Source: Pseudomonadota bacterium (GTDB lineage: Bacteria > Pseudomonadota > Alphaproteobacteria > UBA2136 > JAPKEQ01). Taken from it: a stretch of DNA of 64,000 bases. The notes under the pieces were generated by a model. It was not told where the DNA came from. It saw only the letters and a list, made by a program, of their open reading frames with translations, and ran no database searches. The first letter of the stretch is position 1. Each line of letters starts with the position of its first letter. The translations under genes were made by a program, and so were the position numbers. Shown piece by piece: positions 25,114-32,634 of this stretch. The stretch is from positions 1-64,000 of the forward strand of contig JAYZXF010000016.1 of NCBI GenBank assembly GCA_036141575.1, in the 5' to 3' direction.

Positions 25114-25749
25114 ATGACTGATATGCCTGAGCTCTCTCAAGAAGCAAAGGATGCAATTGCCTTTAGCTATGGCATTGATACCCCAGCTAAAGCAAGAATG
25201 GTCGAAGCATTTGCAGCAAATCCAAAAGAAAAGCCTTTCTATGGATTTCTTGCGATTCGCGTCAGCAAAGGTGCCTTTGCCAATGTATATAGGCATGTGA
25301 TGTACCCTAAGAGCATCATTCGCCTCAGCACCCCATGGACAGGCGACGTCAATGTTGCTCGTGCAGTAAAAATGGCTCCTGGGGGCCATACCTGCTACAT
25401 GGAAGAGTGGGTTATTCCCAACCAAGGCAACCGCTATACACCCAATGTTGAGATGTACATTCGTCTCAATACTGGTGAAACGCTTGCCATTATGGAGCAC
25501 CTTGTCCCCCCTTCTCAAGATAACGAAGGGTTTATGGATAGCTTTCGGGAGGAACTCCGTATCATTACTGGCATGAACCGCAAAAAGAAGCGCCCTCAGG
25601 GCTATCACCAAATGCCACGGGAGCTGAAAAGAGTCATCAACTTTTTAATCAGCACTCCCAAGCGGTTTCGCATAGATTTTGTTGAGAATCACAAAAATAT
25701 TCTCATGCGTCGTTGCGGCCAAATCGTGATCACAGATCCACTCAGTTAA
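25114..25749 (+). CDS. Small kinase-fold-like protein, family member A
   Basis: 211 aa from the ATG after AAGGATCC. It belongs to a five-member family in this window. Shared blocks: SKGAFANVYR (glycine-loop-like), a strand ending in R70 where kinases carry the ATP-binding Lys, YMEEWVIPNQGNRYTPNVE (alphaC-like with conserved E, then N..(V/T)PxV), IMEHL (hinge-like), and C-terminal KNILMRRCGQIVITDPLS (N and TDP, like catalytic-loop N and DFG Asp of aminoglycoside-kinase-type proteins). The HRD Asp is unclear, so it may be a pseudokinase. Confidence 0.75.
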   Translation: MTDMPELSQEAKDAIAFSYGIDTPAKARMVEAFAANPKEKPFYGFLAIRVSKGAFANVYRHVMYPKSIIRLSTPWTGDVNVARAVKMAPGGHTCYMEEWVIPNQGNRYTPNVEMYIRLNTGETLAIMEHLVPPSQDNEGFMDSFREELRIITGMNRKKKRPQGYHQMPRELKRVINFLISTPKRFRIDFVENHKNILMRRCGQIVITDPLS

Positions 25750-25760
25750 AAATCGATTCA

Positions 25761-25792
25761 AAAAACCCCTGCCAATTTGGCGGGGGTTTTGC
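25761..25792 (+). terminator. Intrinsic terminator
   Basis: AAAACCCCTGCC/GGCGGGGGTTTT; ATCGAT in the spacer. Confidence 0.85.
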
Positions 25793-25839
25793 TGCCTCCC
25801 CTTTAAAATCAAAATATCCCCCCTCACCTTAGAAGGGGC

Positions 25840-25868
25840 TTGTTTTTTTGCAGCTAACAATGTATACA
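25840..25868 (+). promoter_or_regulatory. Sigma-70-type promoter with GTATAC at -10
   Basis: TTGTTT - 17 nt - TATACA. Confidence 0.5.
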
Positions 25869-25912
25869 GTTCAACACATTCTCTCTTTCTTCCCTTTTTT
25901 ATGGAGTCCCTC

Positions 25913-26548
25913 ATGGTCACACTCGGAGAACTTAGAAAACTAGGTTACGACCCTGAAGGGCGTAACATCAAATTCATCTCGGGCTTTCATAGCCCCGAGG
26001 AACAATTGCTGCTGCAAGAGTTTCTTGCCCTTAAACGTCACAACACACAGCTAGATGGCTGGACATGCCTTTCTGATGCGGGTTGTTATTCCCTTGTAAT
26101 GACACATCCCACCTTCCAAGGCCAAGTGGCTAAGGTTTCTGCAAACTGCAATGACCCCGCCTTTTGGCACTACATGGAAGCTATTATTCTTCAAAATCAG
26201 CATAACCCCCATGTCCCTCAGGTCAGTGGGTATGTGCGTGTGAAGGATGGGTCTTTTCTTGTTCTGATGGAAAAGCTGAATGAGCTGGCTCAAAAGGATC
26301 ATTCACGTATTCGGCCTCTGCAAGACATGACAGAAGGCAAGTACCCGCCTAAAAGCTATGTGCGCAAGCGCATCTCTGATGAAGAAGCTGAACGCTATGC
26401 CGCAAGACTTCCTGCGCCGCTGTTTGAGCTATGCATGCTCATTCGCGCCAATCCCAACCATTGGGGTTTTGATATCTCGCACATGAATGTTCTCAAACGT
26501 GGGGACGACCTTGTGCTCACAGATGTCTATGCAATCGACTACAGATAA
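25913..26548 (+). CDS. Small kinase-fold-like protein, family member B
   Basis: 211 aa; start at the second ATG because the first overlaps GGAG. Family blocks: K74 in GQVAKVS (lysine strand), YMEAIILQNQHNPHVPQV, VLMEKL, and C-terminal HMNVLKRGDDLVLTDVYAIDY, where the usual DPL is DVY. GFDISHMN resembles a catalytic loop with D upstream of N. It retains more kinase-like residues than member A. No export signal. Possible activities range from small-molecule kinase to pseudokinase; none can be chosen from sequence. Confidence 0.75.
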   Translation: MVTLGELRKLGYDPEGRNIKFISGFHSPEEQLLLQEFLALKRHNTQLDGWTCLSDAGCYSLVMTHPTFQGQVAKVSANCNDPAFWHYMEAIILQNQHNPHVPQVSGYVRVKDGSFLVLMEKLNELAQKDHSRIRPLQDMTEGKYPPKSYVRKRISDEEAERYAARLPAPLFELCMLIRANPNHWGFDISHMNVLKRGDDLVLTDVYAIDYR

Positions 26549-26561
26549 ACGAACGATAGAG

Positions 26562-26590
26562 ACAGCCCCTACATGGGGCTGTTTTCTTTA
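26562..26590 (+). terminator. Intrinsic terminator
   Basis: ACAGCCCCT/GGGGCTGT then TTTTCTTT; ACGAACGAT in the spacer. Confidence 0.8.
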
Positions 26591-26598
26591 TTCACCCT

Positions 26599-26627
26599 AT
26601 TGAAACGCATAAAAAACACCTTATATA
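26599..26627 (+). promoter_or_regulatory. Sigma-32-like or sigma-70 promoter
   Basis: ATTGAAA - 13 nt - CCTTATAT; TTGAAA - 16 nt - TATATA on the sigma-70 reading. Confidence 0.5.
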
Positions 26628-26685
26628 TATGTCATCGTGCCTGCATATGCAGGCTTATCTATTATGCTAACTTTTGGAGTCAACA

Positions 26686-27273
26686 ATGACCCTGATGAAA
26701 CCTGTCCCCATGTGGGCTGGAGACCCTCTCCTTCCCCACCCTGTAGAAAACTACTGGGGAAAACTCACCGAAGAGCTCATGGTGCTGGCCTTTAACATCT
26801 GTGAAGGCACTGAAGGCCTTGGCCCTCTCATTGACGAAGGCTCAATTGCCCACGTTTTTGAAGTGCCACGCCGTCCCGATCTGGTGGTGAAAATCACTCA
26901 GGAGTTTGATGACGGCTATGCCAAATGGCTCGAGCAGTTTGTGCTGATCAATCAGGACAATCCGCACGTGCCCAAGGTGGTGCTTCATATGCGTCTCAAC
27001 AATGGCCAAAGTGTCACCATCATGGAAAGGCTCACCCCTTTTGATGATGCGGACCCAACCGTCCAAGTGACCCAACAGCGCAAGATGCTGCTCACCATCG
27101 CTGATGAACTTGGTGAAGGCAAAATGGATGCGGTTCTGGATCTAGATATGCCTGAAGGCATCTTTGAGATTCTGGATTTCCTCAGCCAGTTCAATACAGA
27201 CTGGCTGACCATTGAAGAAAAGAACGCCATGTTCCGTGGCGAGACTCTTGTCTTCACGGACCCGATGATCTAA
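26686..27273 (+). CDS. Small kinase-fold-like protein, family member C
   Basis: 195 aa; ATG after TTGGAG. Clear family blocks: EGSIAHVFEV (glycine-loop-like), K69 in DLVVKIT, WLEQFVLINQDNPHVPKV, TIMERL, and terminal EKNAMFRGETLVFTDPMI with D192. It is the easiest member to read as a kinase N-lobe. The C-lobe is very short (about 80 residues), so these proteins are minimal compared with true kinases (250+ aa). High CTG usage. Single-gene cassette. Confidence 0.75.
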   Translation: MTLMKPVPMWAGDPLLPHPVENYWGKLTEELMVLAFNICEGTEGLGPLIDEGSIAHVFEVPRRPDLVVKITQEFDDGYAKWLEQFVLINQDNPHVPKVVLHMRLNNGQSVTIMERLTPFDDADPTVQVTQQRKMLLTIADELGEGKMDAVLDLDMPEGIFEILDFLSQFNTDWLTIEEKNAMFRGETLVFTDPMI

Positions 27274-27284
27274 CACGACAACGT

Positions 27285-27313
27285 AAAAGCCCCCTTCCAC
27301 AGGGGGCTTTTGC
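27285..27313 (+). terminator. Intrinsic terminator
   Basis: AAAAGCCCCC/GGGGGCTTTT; ACGAC in the spacer. Confidence 0.85.
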
Positions 27314-27369
27314 ATGCCCTTCGCACTCCTTTAAAAGGCCTTTACCCTATACACACAGAAAGGAGCCCC

Positions 27370-27603
27370 ATGAGCAAAGCCCCCCTCACGCAAAAAGAGC
27401 GTCTCGCACGCATAGAAACCAGCATGCAAAGCATCAATAAACGCTTAGAGGAAGAACTGCCTCTACTCCGTGAAGATATTCGGCATATGCTCGCCTACCA
27501 AAACCGTCAACGCGGCGCCATGGCTGTTATTCTTACCGTTGGTGGCGCCTTTATGACCGTTGGTACCGTGGTTATGGGGACAGTGCTTAAAAAAGTGTTT
27601 TAA
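27370..27603 (+). CDS. Small coiled-coil/membrane protein, holin- or XhlA-like architecture
   Basis: 77 aa; ATG after AAAGGAG. Residues 8-45 form an amphipathic helix (ERLARIETSMQSINKRLEEE) and 49-74 a C-terminal transmembrane helix with Gly-rich face (TVGGAFMTVGTVVMG). This order is that of XhlA-type phage lysis accessory proteins, but such short coiled-coil/TM proteins also exist elsewhere. No endolysin gene is nearby, so lysis is only one possibility. No terminator follows directly. Confidence 0.7.
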   Translation: MSKAPLTQKERLARIETSMQSINKRLEEELPLLREDIRHMLAYQNRQRGAMAVILTVGGAFMTVGTVVMGTVLKKVF

Positions 27604-27612
27604 AACCCTTAT

Positions 27613-27642
27613 ATTGAAAATCGTCCTCACCATCCCCATAAT
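27613..27642 (+). promoter_or_regulatory. Sigma-32-like promoter
   Basis: ATTGAAA - 14 nt - CCCCATAAT, followed by CTAACTATC as at several other cassette promoters. Confidence 0.65.
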
Positions 27643-27735
27643 CTAACTATCATTAGCTCTCGAGCTATCACCGCGCGTACCGCTTTTCTTACCCGATCTG
27701 GGTGCTTTGGTGCGCTTACCTTTGAGGAGAATCCC

Positions 27736-28074
27736 ATGCGTAAGCATTTTGTATTTGCACTGTTTGTTGTCATTGCAGCCGTTTTTGCGGCCTTTCAATT
27801 TGTTATGCCGGCAGCATGGTGGGGGCCGACAGCTCTCGCAACCATGCTTTGTATGGTTGGCATCGCCATGCACTTCATCTTCCGATACAACGCAGAGAGT
27901 GAAGTTGGCCTGTTTCTTGTGCTTGCTGGCGGCTTTGGCGCCAGCACTGCAAGCTGGATCATGCCGGGTTTCATGACTTGCCAAGCCGTTTGGATGGGCA
28001 TCTATATGACCATCGCTGTAATTTCGGCCTTCATGGCAGTGTATAAAAGTGGGCTGACACCACACTTTGCCTGA
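27736..28074 (+). CDS. Unknown 112-aa four-helix membrane protein
   Basis: Start follows GAGGAG. Four hydrophobic segments cover almost the whole chain (about 5-26, 30-50, 57-77, 83-104), with few charged residues. No family recognised. Heat-shock-type promoter and own terminator suggest a small stress-induced inner-membrane protein. GC-rich codon choice as for other cassettes. Confidence 0.8.
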   Translation: MRKHFVFALFVVIAAVFAAFQFVMPAAWWGPTALATMLCMVGIAMHFIFRYNAESEVGLFLVLAGGFGASTASWIMPGFMTCQAVWMGIYMTIAVISAFMAVYKSGLTPHFA

Positions 28075-28088
28075 TCATCGATAAGATT

Positions 28089-28120
28089 CCACCCTGTTTT
28101 TGCAGGGTGGTTTCTTTTTA
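28089..28120 (+). terminator. Intrinsic terminator
   Basis: CCACCCTG/CAGGGTGG then TTTCTTTTT; ATCGAT in the spacer. Confidence 0.8.
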
Positions 28121-28250
28121 TTGTGACTTAAACACCCTCTAGGCTGTCATATTTTTGGACCTTAATTAATACTCATCTTCATAAGTGTACAAGAGGTGAT
28201 AGTCTCTTGGTAAGGGCTATCTTACTAAATGAAGGGTATTGGGGATGACT

Positions 28251-29072
28251 ATGTTCAAAAAAATTCATGTAAAAGTCGCATGTTTACTGGCTATTTCAGC
28301 AGTTATAGCGGCACCACTGGCAACAGCACAATCCAGAGGTGGCGAAAGTCTGTCTAGGCAAGTACAATCTCTTAAAACGATGCTTGATAGCTACCGCACC
28401 ACTCAGGCAGCGCTGAATGCCACTCAAGATAATCAGATTAATGCTCTGACAACTCAAATTAATAGCATGAATAGCTGTGCAAATAATTCTATGGTTTATG
28501 CACCAAGCAACCCTGCAAGTGATGCAAATGGTTGTTTTCGCCCAAGTACTGGAAGTATTACGCAAGGACGTATTTCCCGTCCACTGGAATATACAAACTA
28601 CAGCGGACGTGTCACATTTGATACACCTTTTTCCAGAAGACCTAGTATTACGTATAGCGTAACTAATTTCCACGCAGGTGGCCCATGTCGAGGTTATGAT
28701 GTTCACCCAACTCTTACCATTACAAATATCACGCGTAGAGGCTTCGATTATACAATGCCTGGCGCCCGTGGTGGATGTAGTTGGCATTCAACATATGGAG
28801 CTCTCTGGTTTGCATCAGAAGATCCTGTTCAAGTTAGCGGGCCTCTTGTCTGCCCATCAACAACTCACTCTGGTGCCACATTCCCATCCAGAAGTGCAGG
28901 CACCACGCATAATGTTACCCTTTCTGGGGGATGTCCAAGTAGACCTGGACAAATTACACAAACAAACCAGCGTATTGTAACAGGTACATGTACAGCTGAC
29001 TCTAGTGGAACAAGTGCAACATGGGGTAACTTTTCAAGTCGCCAAAATTGTACTTACCGTAATGAACGCTAA
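28251..29072 (+). CDS. Secreted protein with coiled-coil N-terminal module, paralogue of 37696-38424
   Basis: 273 aa from the ATG after GGGGA. Signal peptide (MFKKIHVKVACLLAIS..ATAQ). Residues about 35-85 form a coiled coil opening SLSRQVQSLKTMLDSY and ending in an NSC-x(n)-MVYAP-x(n)-GCF motif with two Cys. The same module starts the minus-strand 37696 protein, while the C-terminal domains differ completely. Here the C-terminal part is Ser/Thr/Gly-rich and has six further Cys, suggesting an extracellular beta domain. Possible role: a surface stalk with a variable tip. AT-richer, core-type codons. Confidence 0.8.
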   Translation: MFKKIHVKVACLLAISAVIAAPLATAQSRGGESLSRQVQSLKTMLDSYRTTQAALNATQDNQINALTTQINSMNSCANNSMVYAPSNPASDANGCFRPSTGSITQGRISRPLEYTNYSGRVTFDTPFSRRPSITYSVTNFHAGGPCRGYDVHPTLTITNITRRGFDYTMPGARGGCSWHSTYGALWFASEDPVQVSGPLVCPSTTHSGATFPSRSAGTTHNVTLSGGCPSRPGQITQTNQRIVTGTCTADSSGTSATWGNFSSRQNCTYRNER

Positions 29073-29083
29073 GATAAACTCAA

Positions 29084-29114
29084 AAAAACACCCCGCACAT
29101 GCGGGGTGTTTTCC
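29084..29114. terminator. Bidirectional terminator
   Basis: AAAACACCCCGC/GCGGGGTGTTTT between convergent genes. Confidence 0.85.
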
Positions 29115-29125
29115 TTTTGGTTAAT

Positions 29126-29614
29126 CTACTTACCAATGGCGATATGTTTCGGTTCTTTTTCTATCGTTTGTATTTTGGGTAAAGTGACTGTAAGGACGCC
29201 GCTTTCATAATCAGCTTTGATGTGTTCTTCGTCTACTATATCGCGGAAGTGGAAGCTACGTGTGAATGATCCATAAGATCTCTCCATACGATGCCAATTC
29301 TCGCCTTCTTCACATGTCTCTCTCGCTGACTTTTCACCAGAGATGGTCAGTAGGCCATCCTTATAGCTAACATCTATCTCGCTTTCCTCTACACCAGGAA
29401 GCTCAGCTGTCACTTGGTAAGTATTTGGACTTTCTTTCACGTCCATGACCACACTCATCATAGAGGCGGCTGCTGATGTTGCGGTAGTGGAGCGCGGCAT
29501 TAAGCCTGCGAACATATTCTCCATCTGCCGTTCCATTCGAGCAAAGTCGTCCCAAAGTGGTGAGAGGCCTTTAGACGCATGTTTCGGTCTGTTTTTTTTC
29601 ACAACAGCACTCAT
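29126..29614 (-). CDS. Hsp20 / alpha-crystallin-family small heat-shock protein
   Basis: 162 aa from MSAVVKK, which has GGAGGG at ideal spacing; a longer frame to 29698 has a poor start. The alpha-crystallin domain runs from about 55 to 155 (VKESPNTYQVTAELPGVEESEID, then SYGSFTRSFHF and a GVLTVTLPK strand). A C-terminal I-x-I-like IAI supports oligomerisation. An ATP-independent holdase for unfolding proteins. The leader of about 85 nt between the upstream terminator and the start could fold, but no classical ROSE element is evident. Confidence 0.93.
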   Translation of the reverse strand: MSAVVKKNRPKHASKGLSPLWDDFARMERQMENMFAGLMPRSTTATSAAASMMSVVMDVKESPNTYQVTAELPGVEESEIDVSYKDGLLTISGEKSARETCEEGENWHRMERSYGSFTRSFHFRDIVDEEHIKADYESGVLTVTLPKIQTIEKEPKHIAIGK

Positions 29615-29700
29615 CGTCTTTCCCTCCATATTTACTTTGGCACTCTTATTATTCATGGGAGAGCGCTCCCCATATTTACCTATGTTTTCTGGGCACAAAA

Positions 29701-29723
29701 AAAGGCAGGAAATTCCTGCCTTT
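29701..29723 (-). terminator. Terminator of the phage-tail-like operon
   Basis: Perfect AAAGGCAGGAA/TTCCTGCCTTT; T7 follows on the minus strand. Confidence 0.85.
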
Positions 29724-29763
29724 CTGACACTTTTCTGACCTGAACCAGATTGGGACTTTCACC

Positions 29764-30003
29764 CTAAAGCTGCGCTCTAAGCTGCTGCTTTCTGGCGCGA
29801 ATCCCTTCTAAATATTCAGAAAGTGTGAGCGACGCCGCATCAGCCACGTCTTCTACGTCACGTCTCAGCTTTGTATCAAGCTCTAGAAGCTCTTTTAAAA
29901 CCTCTTCACGTGCTTTACCCGCCTCGCGTACTGCACGCTCCTCAGAACTGATCTCAGATCGTGGTTTTGCGCTTACAGCGCCATTTTCAAGAATATGTCT
30001 CAT
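29764..30003 (-). CDS. Small phage-type protein, third gene of tail-like operon
   Basis: 79 aa, predicted helical and charged (SSEERAVREAGKAREEVLKE) with a C-terminal SLTLSEYLEGIRARKQQLRAQL. Its start overlaps the previous stop (TAATG), so translation is coupled. Small helical proteins of this type often follow tail-fibre genes in prophages (fibre assembly or chaperone-like), but I cannot name a family. Core-type codons, no cassette features. Confidence 0.7.
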   Translation of the reverse strand: MRHILENGAVSAKPRSEISSEERAVREAGKAREEVLKELLELDTKLRRDVEDVADAASLTLSEYLEGIRARKQQLRAQL

Positions 30004-30614
30004 TAGAATGTACTCCTTTCATGAATCACAGTACCTGCGGTTAGCTTGGTTGTGCCTGTGCCTTCTAGGTTATCGTCTGTACCCACTTCAAGGCTTGAAA
30101 GCGCTGCCCCAACATTTTTAAACACAGCATTTACTTCACTAATCGCAAGCCCCGCACTCACGTATGAAAAGTGCTGAATTTGTGCATTAATAAAACCATC
30201 TGCATTTTGTGATGGTGTTAGCGTAATACACATGTTCATACGGGCGCCTGTGTTGAGCGTAAAGTAAGACATGTAGCCACTGTTTGTATTGGTACGCTCA
30301 ACAGCACTGCTTGAATTGTTATACCCTGTATTACTCTGTGAATAATAAGAGCCTGTTGTATCGTTAAAAGTAAGAGCCAGACGTTTGCTGGCATTGGCTG
30401 TTACACCATACATCCAAATGCGATGCACAGTGCCGCTTTCAAAGCCTGAAAAGGCAACGGCGTCTACATCTGATGAAATGGTTTGTGTTGAAACATGTTC
30501 CCACGCTCCACCTGCACTTGGCGGTACGGCTGCAGCGCTATTACTAAGCGTCACAGTATGAACTGGTTGGCTCTCTACTGTCACTGTGTTGGTTTCTGTA
30601 ACGGTAATACTCAT
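30003..30614 (-). CDS. Probable phage tail/fibre-type beta protein
   Basis: 203 aa, Ser/Thr/Asn-rich and beta-dominated, without a signal peptide (MSITVTETNTVTVESQPV). The pattern of short strands, the GTVHRIWMYGVTANASKRLALTF block and the LSSLEVGTDDNLEGTG tail resemble virion-decoration or tail-fibre tip domains. The ATG overlaps the stop of the upstream gene. Placement in a three-gene operon with a baseplate-type protein supports a virion role. Confidence 0.65.
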   Translation of the reverse strand: MSITVTETNTVTVESQPVHTVTLSNSAAAVPPSAGGAWEHVSTQTISSDVDAVAFSGFESGTVHRIWMYGVTANASKRLALTFNDTTGSYYSQSNTGYNNSSSAVERTNTNSGYMSYFTLNTGARMNMCITLTPSQNADGFINAQIQHFSYVSAGLAISEVNAVFKNVGAALSSLEVGTDDNLEGTGTTKLTAGTVIHERSTF

Positions 30615-30964
30615 CGCGTCACCTCCGCATCCACTGTCATCGTACCGCGCAGCAGACGAATCACCACGCCTGCTGGGCTTTCTAACTCAAGGTCATATTT
30701 AAGCACTTGGCCAGCATTAAGAGCTGCTGTTTCAGCGGCTGTCATCTCAATATCAAACTGGCCAGAGGTTGGATTTGAGAAATCAATACCACTACCAACG
30801 CTAAGGTTAATGACTGGAGACACATCACTCACATTAACGCGTGCCTGCATGCGTGCGCTGTAGCCTGTAAGGTCAATGGCTGTTCCAGTATTATCGGTAT
30901 AGGTGAGCGTCGTTTTAAACGTCGCGCCCTGCTCAATTAAAAAGTCATGCTGTGCTGCGCTCAT
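30611..30964 (-). CDS. Probable phage baseplate/fibre-adaptor protein (BppU-like N-terminal pattern)
   Basis: 117 aa; start after AAGGAG. QHDFLIEQGATFKTTLTY, then DLTGYSARMQAR and a later LKYDLELESPAGVVIRLLRGTMTVD: this order of blocks is common to prophage proteins annotated as baseplate or tail-fibre adaptors that begin with an all-beta domain. First gene of the operon. It lies 9 kb from the nearest head gene, so the virion locus, if it is one locus, is split. Confidence 0.7.
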   Translation of the reverse strand: MSAAQHDFLIEQGATFKTTLTYTDNTGTAIDLTGYSARMQARVNVSDVSPVINLSVGSGIDFSNPTSGQFDIEMTAAETAALNAGQVLKYDLELESPAGVVIRLLRGTMTVDAEVTR

Positions 30965-31115
30965 GAGGGCTCCTTGTTTGTTGTGTTAGGAGTAGTATGA
31001 GGCAGTAGTGGCTTGGTGATAAGCAGCTCCTTTAATACTGCTTTATCGCACATAGCTTTGCATGTGCGTTTAGATGTTTTTCGCACAAGCTCAAAACGTA
31101 TGTCTTGGGCTTCGC

Positions 31116-31175
31116 CCGCTCAAAACCCTCCACCTCGGGTTTTGGGTCGCTATCGCTCCCACTCGCATAGGCCAA
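31116..31175. repeat. Dispersed intergenic repeat, copy 2
   Basis: Begins CCGCTCAAAA, then a stem (AACCC..GGGTT), TTTTGGGTCG-CTAT-CGCTCC-CACTC, and ends ATAGGCCAA, the same block order as 4184-4242. Confidence 0.5.
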
Positions 31176-31194
31176 CGTTGTGCTATATGCAAAG

Positions 31195-31222
31195 AAAAAC
31201 ACACCCCGAAGGGTGTGCTTTA
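31195..31222 (-). terminator. Intrinsic terminator
   Basis: CACACCC/GGGTGTG with CGAA tetraloop-like turn; T-rich on the minus strand. Confidence 0.8.
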
Positions 31223-31231
31223 AAAAGTCGC

Positions 31232-31672
31232 TTATTTATTATGTACCGTAATATCGCCCATGCTTGTTTTTGTATTGCCAGAAACACTGCCCTGGACAGT
31301 AACATTACCCATGGATGTTTCGATATCACCGCCAACATCACCTTGCACCGTGACCTCACCTTGACTGGTGCCTACATTACCACCAATATGGCCGCGCACA
31401 TCAACATCGCCTTGAGACGTATTCAGATTCCCCTGAACAGCGCCTGCAACATTTACATCACCTTGGGTGGCAACCACATCTCCATGCACGTCTCCTTGCA
31501 CTTCAATCGTAACGCTTTCAATATCACCGAGGACTTCAGTCGCTTTACTGCCATCTTCATAGGTAATTTCAAGTTTGGCAATGCGTTTATCACTGCCGCT
31601 CACAACTTCACCATTTTTGCCAATCACAATGTTATTGCCAGAATAGGTTTTACCATTGATACGAATACTCAT
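31232..31672 (-). CDS. Repeat protein, predicted beta-helix (bactofilin-like pattern)
   Basis: 146 aa; start after AGGAG. After a ~50-residue N-terminal domain, four to five 17-residue repeats run to the end: each carries TS(Q/M)G(D/E/N)V-x-V-x-G-x-(V/I)-x-G-(N/D). Such short-period V-x-G repeats form right-handed beta-helices in bactofilins (polymer-forming cytoskeletal proteins), but bactofilins are usually preceded by a membrane-targeting segment that is not seen here. It could also be a self-assembling or phage-derived fibre element. Confidence 0.75.
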   Translation of the reverse strand: MSIRINGKTYSGNNIVIGKNGEVVSGSDKRIAKLEITYEDGSKATEVLGDIESVTIEVQGDVHGDVVATQGDVNVAGAVQGNLNTSQGDVDVRGHIGGNVGTSQGEVTVQGDVGGDIETSMGNVTVQGSVSGNTKTSMGDITVHNK

Positions 31673-31828
31673 AAGACTCTCCTAGAGCTAAAAAAAGAAA
31701 AACAGATAAGAATTCCTCTCCTTTATACCTAAGCAGAAAACTGTATGCAACATGTTTGTATATTTAGAAATCTAGTAAATTTTTTCCTATAAAAATCATA
31801 CCTCATACATTTTTTTTCATTTCAGGGG

Positions 31829-31857
31829 TTGACCAAATCTAAAAAAATACTTATACC
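31829..31857 (+). promoter_or_regulatory. tRNA-Lys promoter
   Basis: TTGACC - 17 nt - TATACC, 21 nt before the tRNA. Confidence 0.7.
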
Positions 31858-31878
31858 AGTTCAGCAACAGCAAACGAT

Positions 31879-31954
31879 GGGTCGTTAGCTCAGTTGGTAG
31901 AGCAGTAGACTTTTAATCTATTGGTCACAGGTTCAAGTCCTGTACGACCCACCA
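31879..31954 (+). tRNA. tRNA-Lys (anticodon TTT)
   Basis: 76 nt including encoded CCA. Acceptor GGGTCGT pairs with ACGACCC; anticodon loop CTTTTAA; T-loop GTTCAAGTC. Followed by its own terminator. Confidence 0.97.
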
Positions 31955-31956
31955 TT

Positions 31957-31985
31957 AAAAAAGCTCCCAGATGGGAGCTTTTTTA
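31957..31985 (+). terminator. tRNA-Lys terminator
   Basis: AAAAAGCTCCC/GGGAGCTTTTTT immediately after the CCA end. Confidence 0.85.
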
Positions 31986-32008
31986 TATTCTTCGTTTACC
32001 AGCCTTGT

Positions 32009-32263
32009 TTACCAGCCTTTATTCTGGCTATCGTTATTACTCACTCCCCGTTTTTCATTGAACTCACTCAATGAAACAAACAAAGGGTAAAGCCCCTCAC
32101 TTGGCGGCAGTAAATTATCATTTATACCGTAAGCCTTATGACCAAGGCGTTTTTGATCATACTCAAATTGGTGAAACATCTGCTTTGTGGTGTTCCCTAA
32201 AAAGATCTCACCTGTTTTACATTCAGGATGAGTAAAATGACGCTTACCCAGATACAAACTCAT
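32009..32263 (-). CDS. Unknown 84-aa protein
   Basis: Start at MSLYLGKRHF, preceded by AAGAGGA; an upstream in-frame start would lie inside the previous terminator. Soluble; FTHPECKTGEIFLGN near the N-terminus, then a helical middle and a polar C-terminus ending NKGW. Unrecognised. The stop is 24 nt from the tRNA-Lys terminator, which is probably shared. Confidence 0.65.
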   Translation of the reverse strand: MSLYLGKRHFTHPECKTGEIFLGNTTKQMFHQFEYDQKRLGHKAYGINDNLLPPSEGLYPLFVSLSEFNEKRGVSNNDSQNKGW

Positions 32264-32292
32264 ATGAATTGTCCTCTTAATCAGAAAAAGAA

Positions 32293-32318
32293 AAGAACCC
32301 CCTAGCAAGGGGGCTCTT
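32293..32318 (-). terminator. Intrinsic terminator
   Basis: AAGAACCCCC/GGGGGCTCTT; serves the leftward 100-aa gene. Confidence 0.75.
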
Positions 32319-32331
32319 CGGTTTAAAAGTA

Positions 32332-32634
32332 TTACTCAGCCGGGATGGCCTCAAAAGCGGTACCGCCAAGAACAACACAGGTTACGCCAGGCTGGATTTC
32401 CAGAGTCCAGGTCCAAGTACCTGTCTCTGTGTTGGCCCAAACCATCGCAACACCGTTACCTTTCAGCCCTGCGGCGAAAGGAACTTCTTGGTATTTTTCA
32501 GCGCCCAGCCTTTCATGCACGATTTTAGTTTGATTACAGAACATCGGCAGCGCAGGCTGCTGTTGTGCAAAAGCAGAAGTCGCAGGAACAGACAGAGTCA
32601 GTGCAGCGGCGGCTACAAGCAGAAACTTCTTCAT
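32332..32634 (-). CDS. Secreted 100-aa protein, two cysteines
   Basis: Clear signal peptide (MKKFLLVAAAALTLSVPATSAFA). The mature part starts with C33 (MFCNQTKIV) and has a second Cys near 85 (GVTCVVLGG), probably a disulfide. The strand-rich core (VAMVWANTETGTWTWTLEI) suggests a small beta-sandwich. Start after AAGGAG. Two-Cys proteins of this kind are common hypothetical exported proteins in alphaproteobacteria (from memory); no function can be stated. Confidence 0.8.
   Translation of the reverse strand: MKKFLLVAAAALTLSVPATSAFAQQQPALPMFCNQTKIVHERLGAEKYQEVPFAAGLKGNGVAMVWANTETGTWTWTLEIQPGVTCVVLGGTAFEAIPAE

Noticed and set aside
28200-28250. Start at the upstream in-frame ATG (MGMTMFKK)
   Set aside because: The GGGGA site is well placed for the later ATG, and the extra residues would weaken the signal peptide's N-region.
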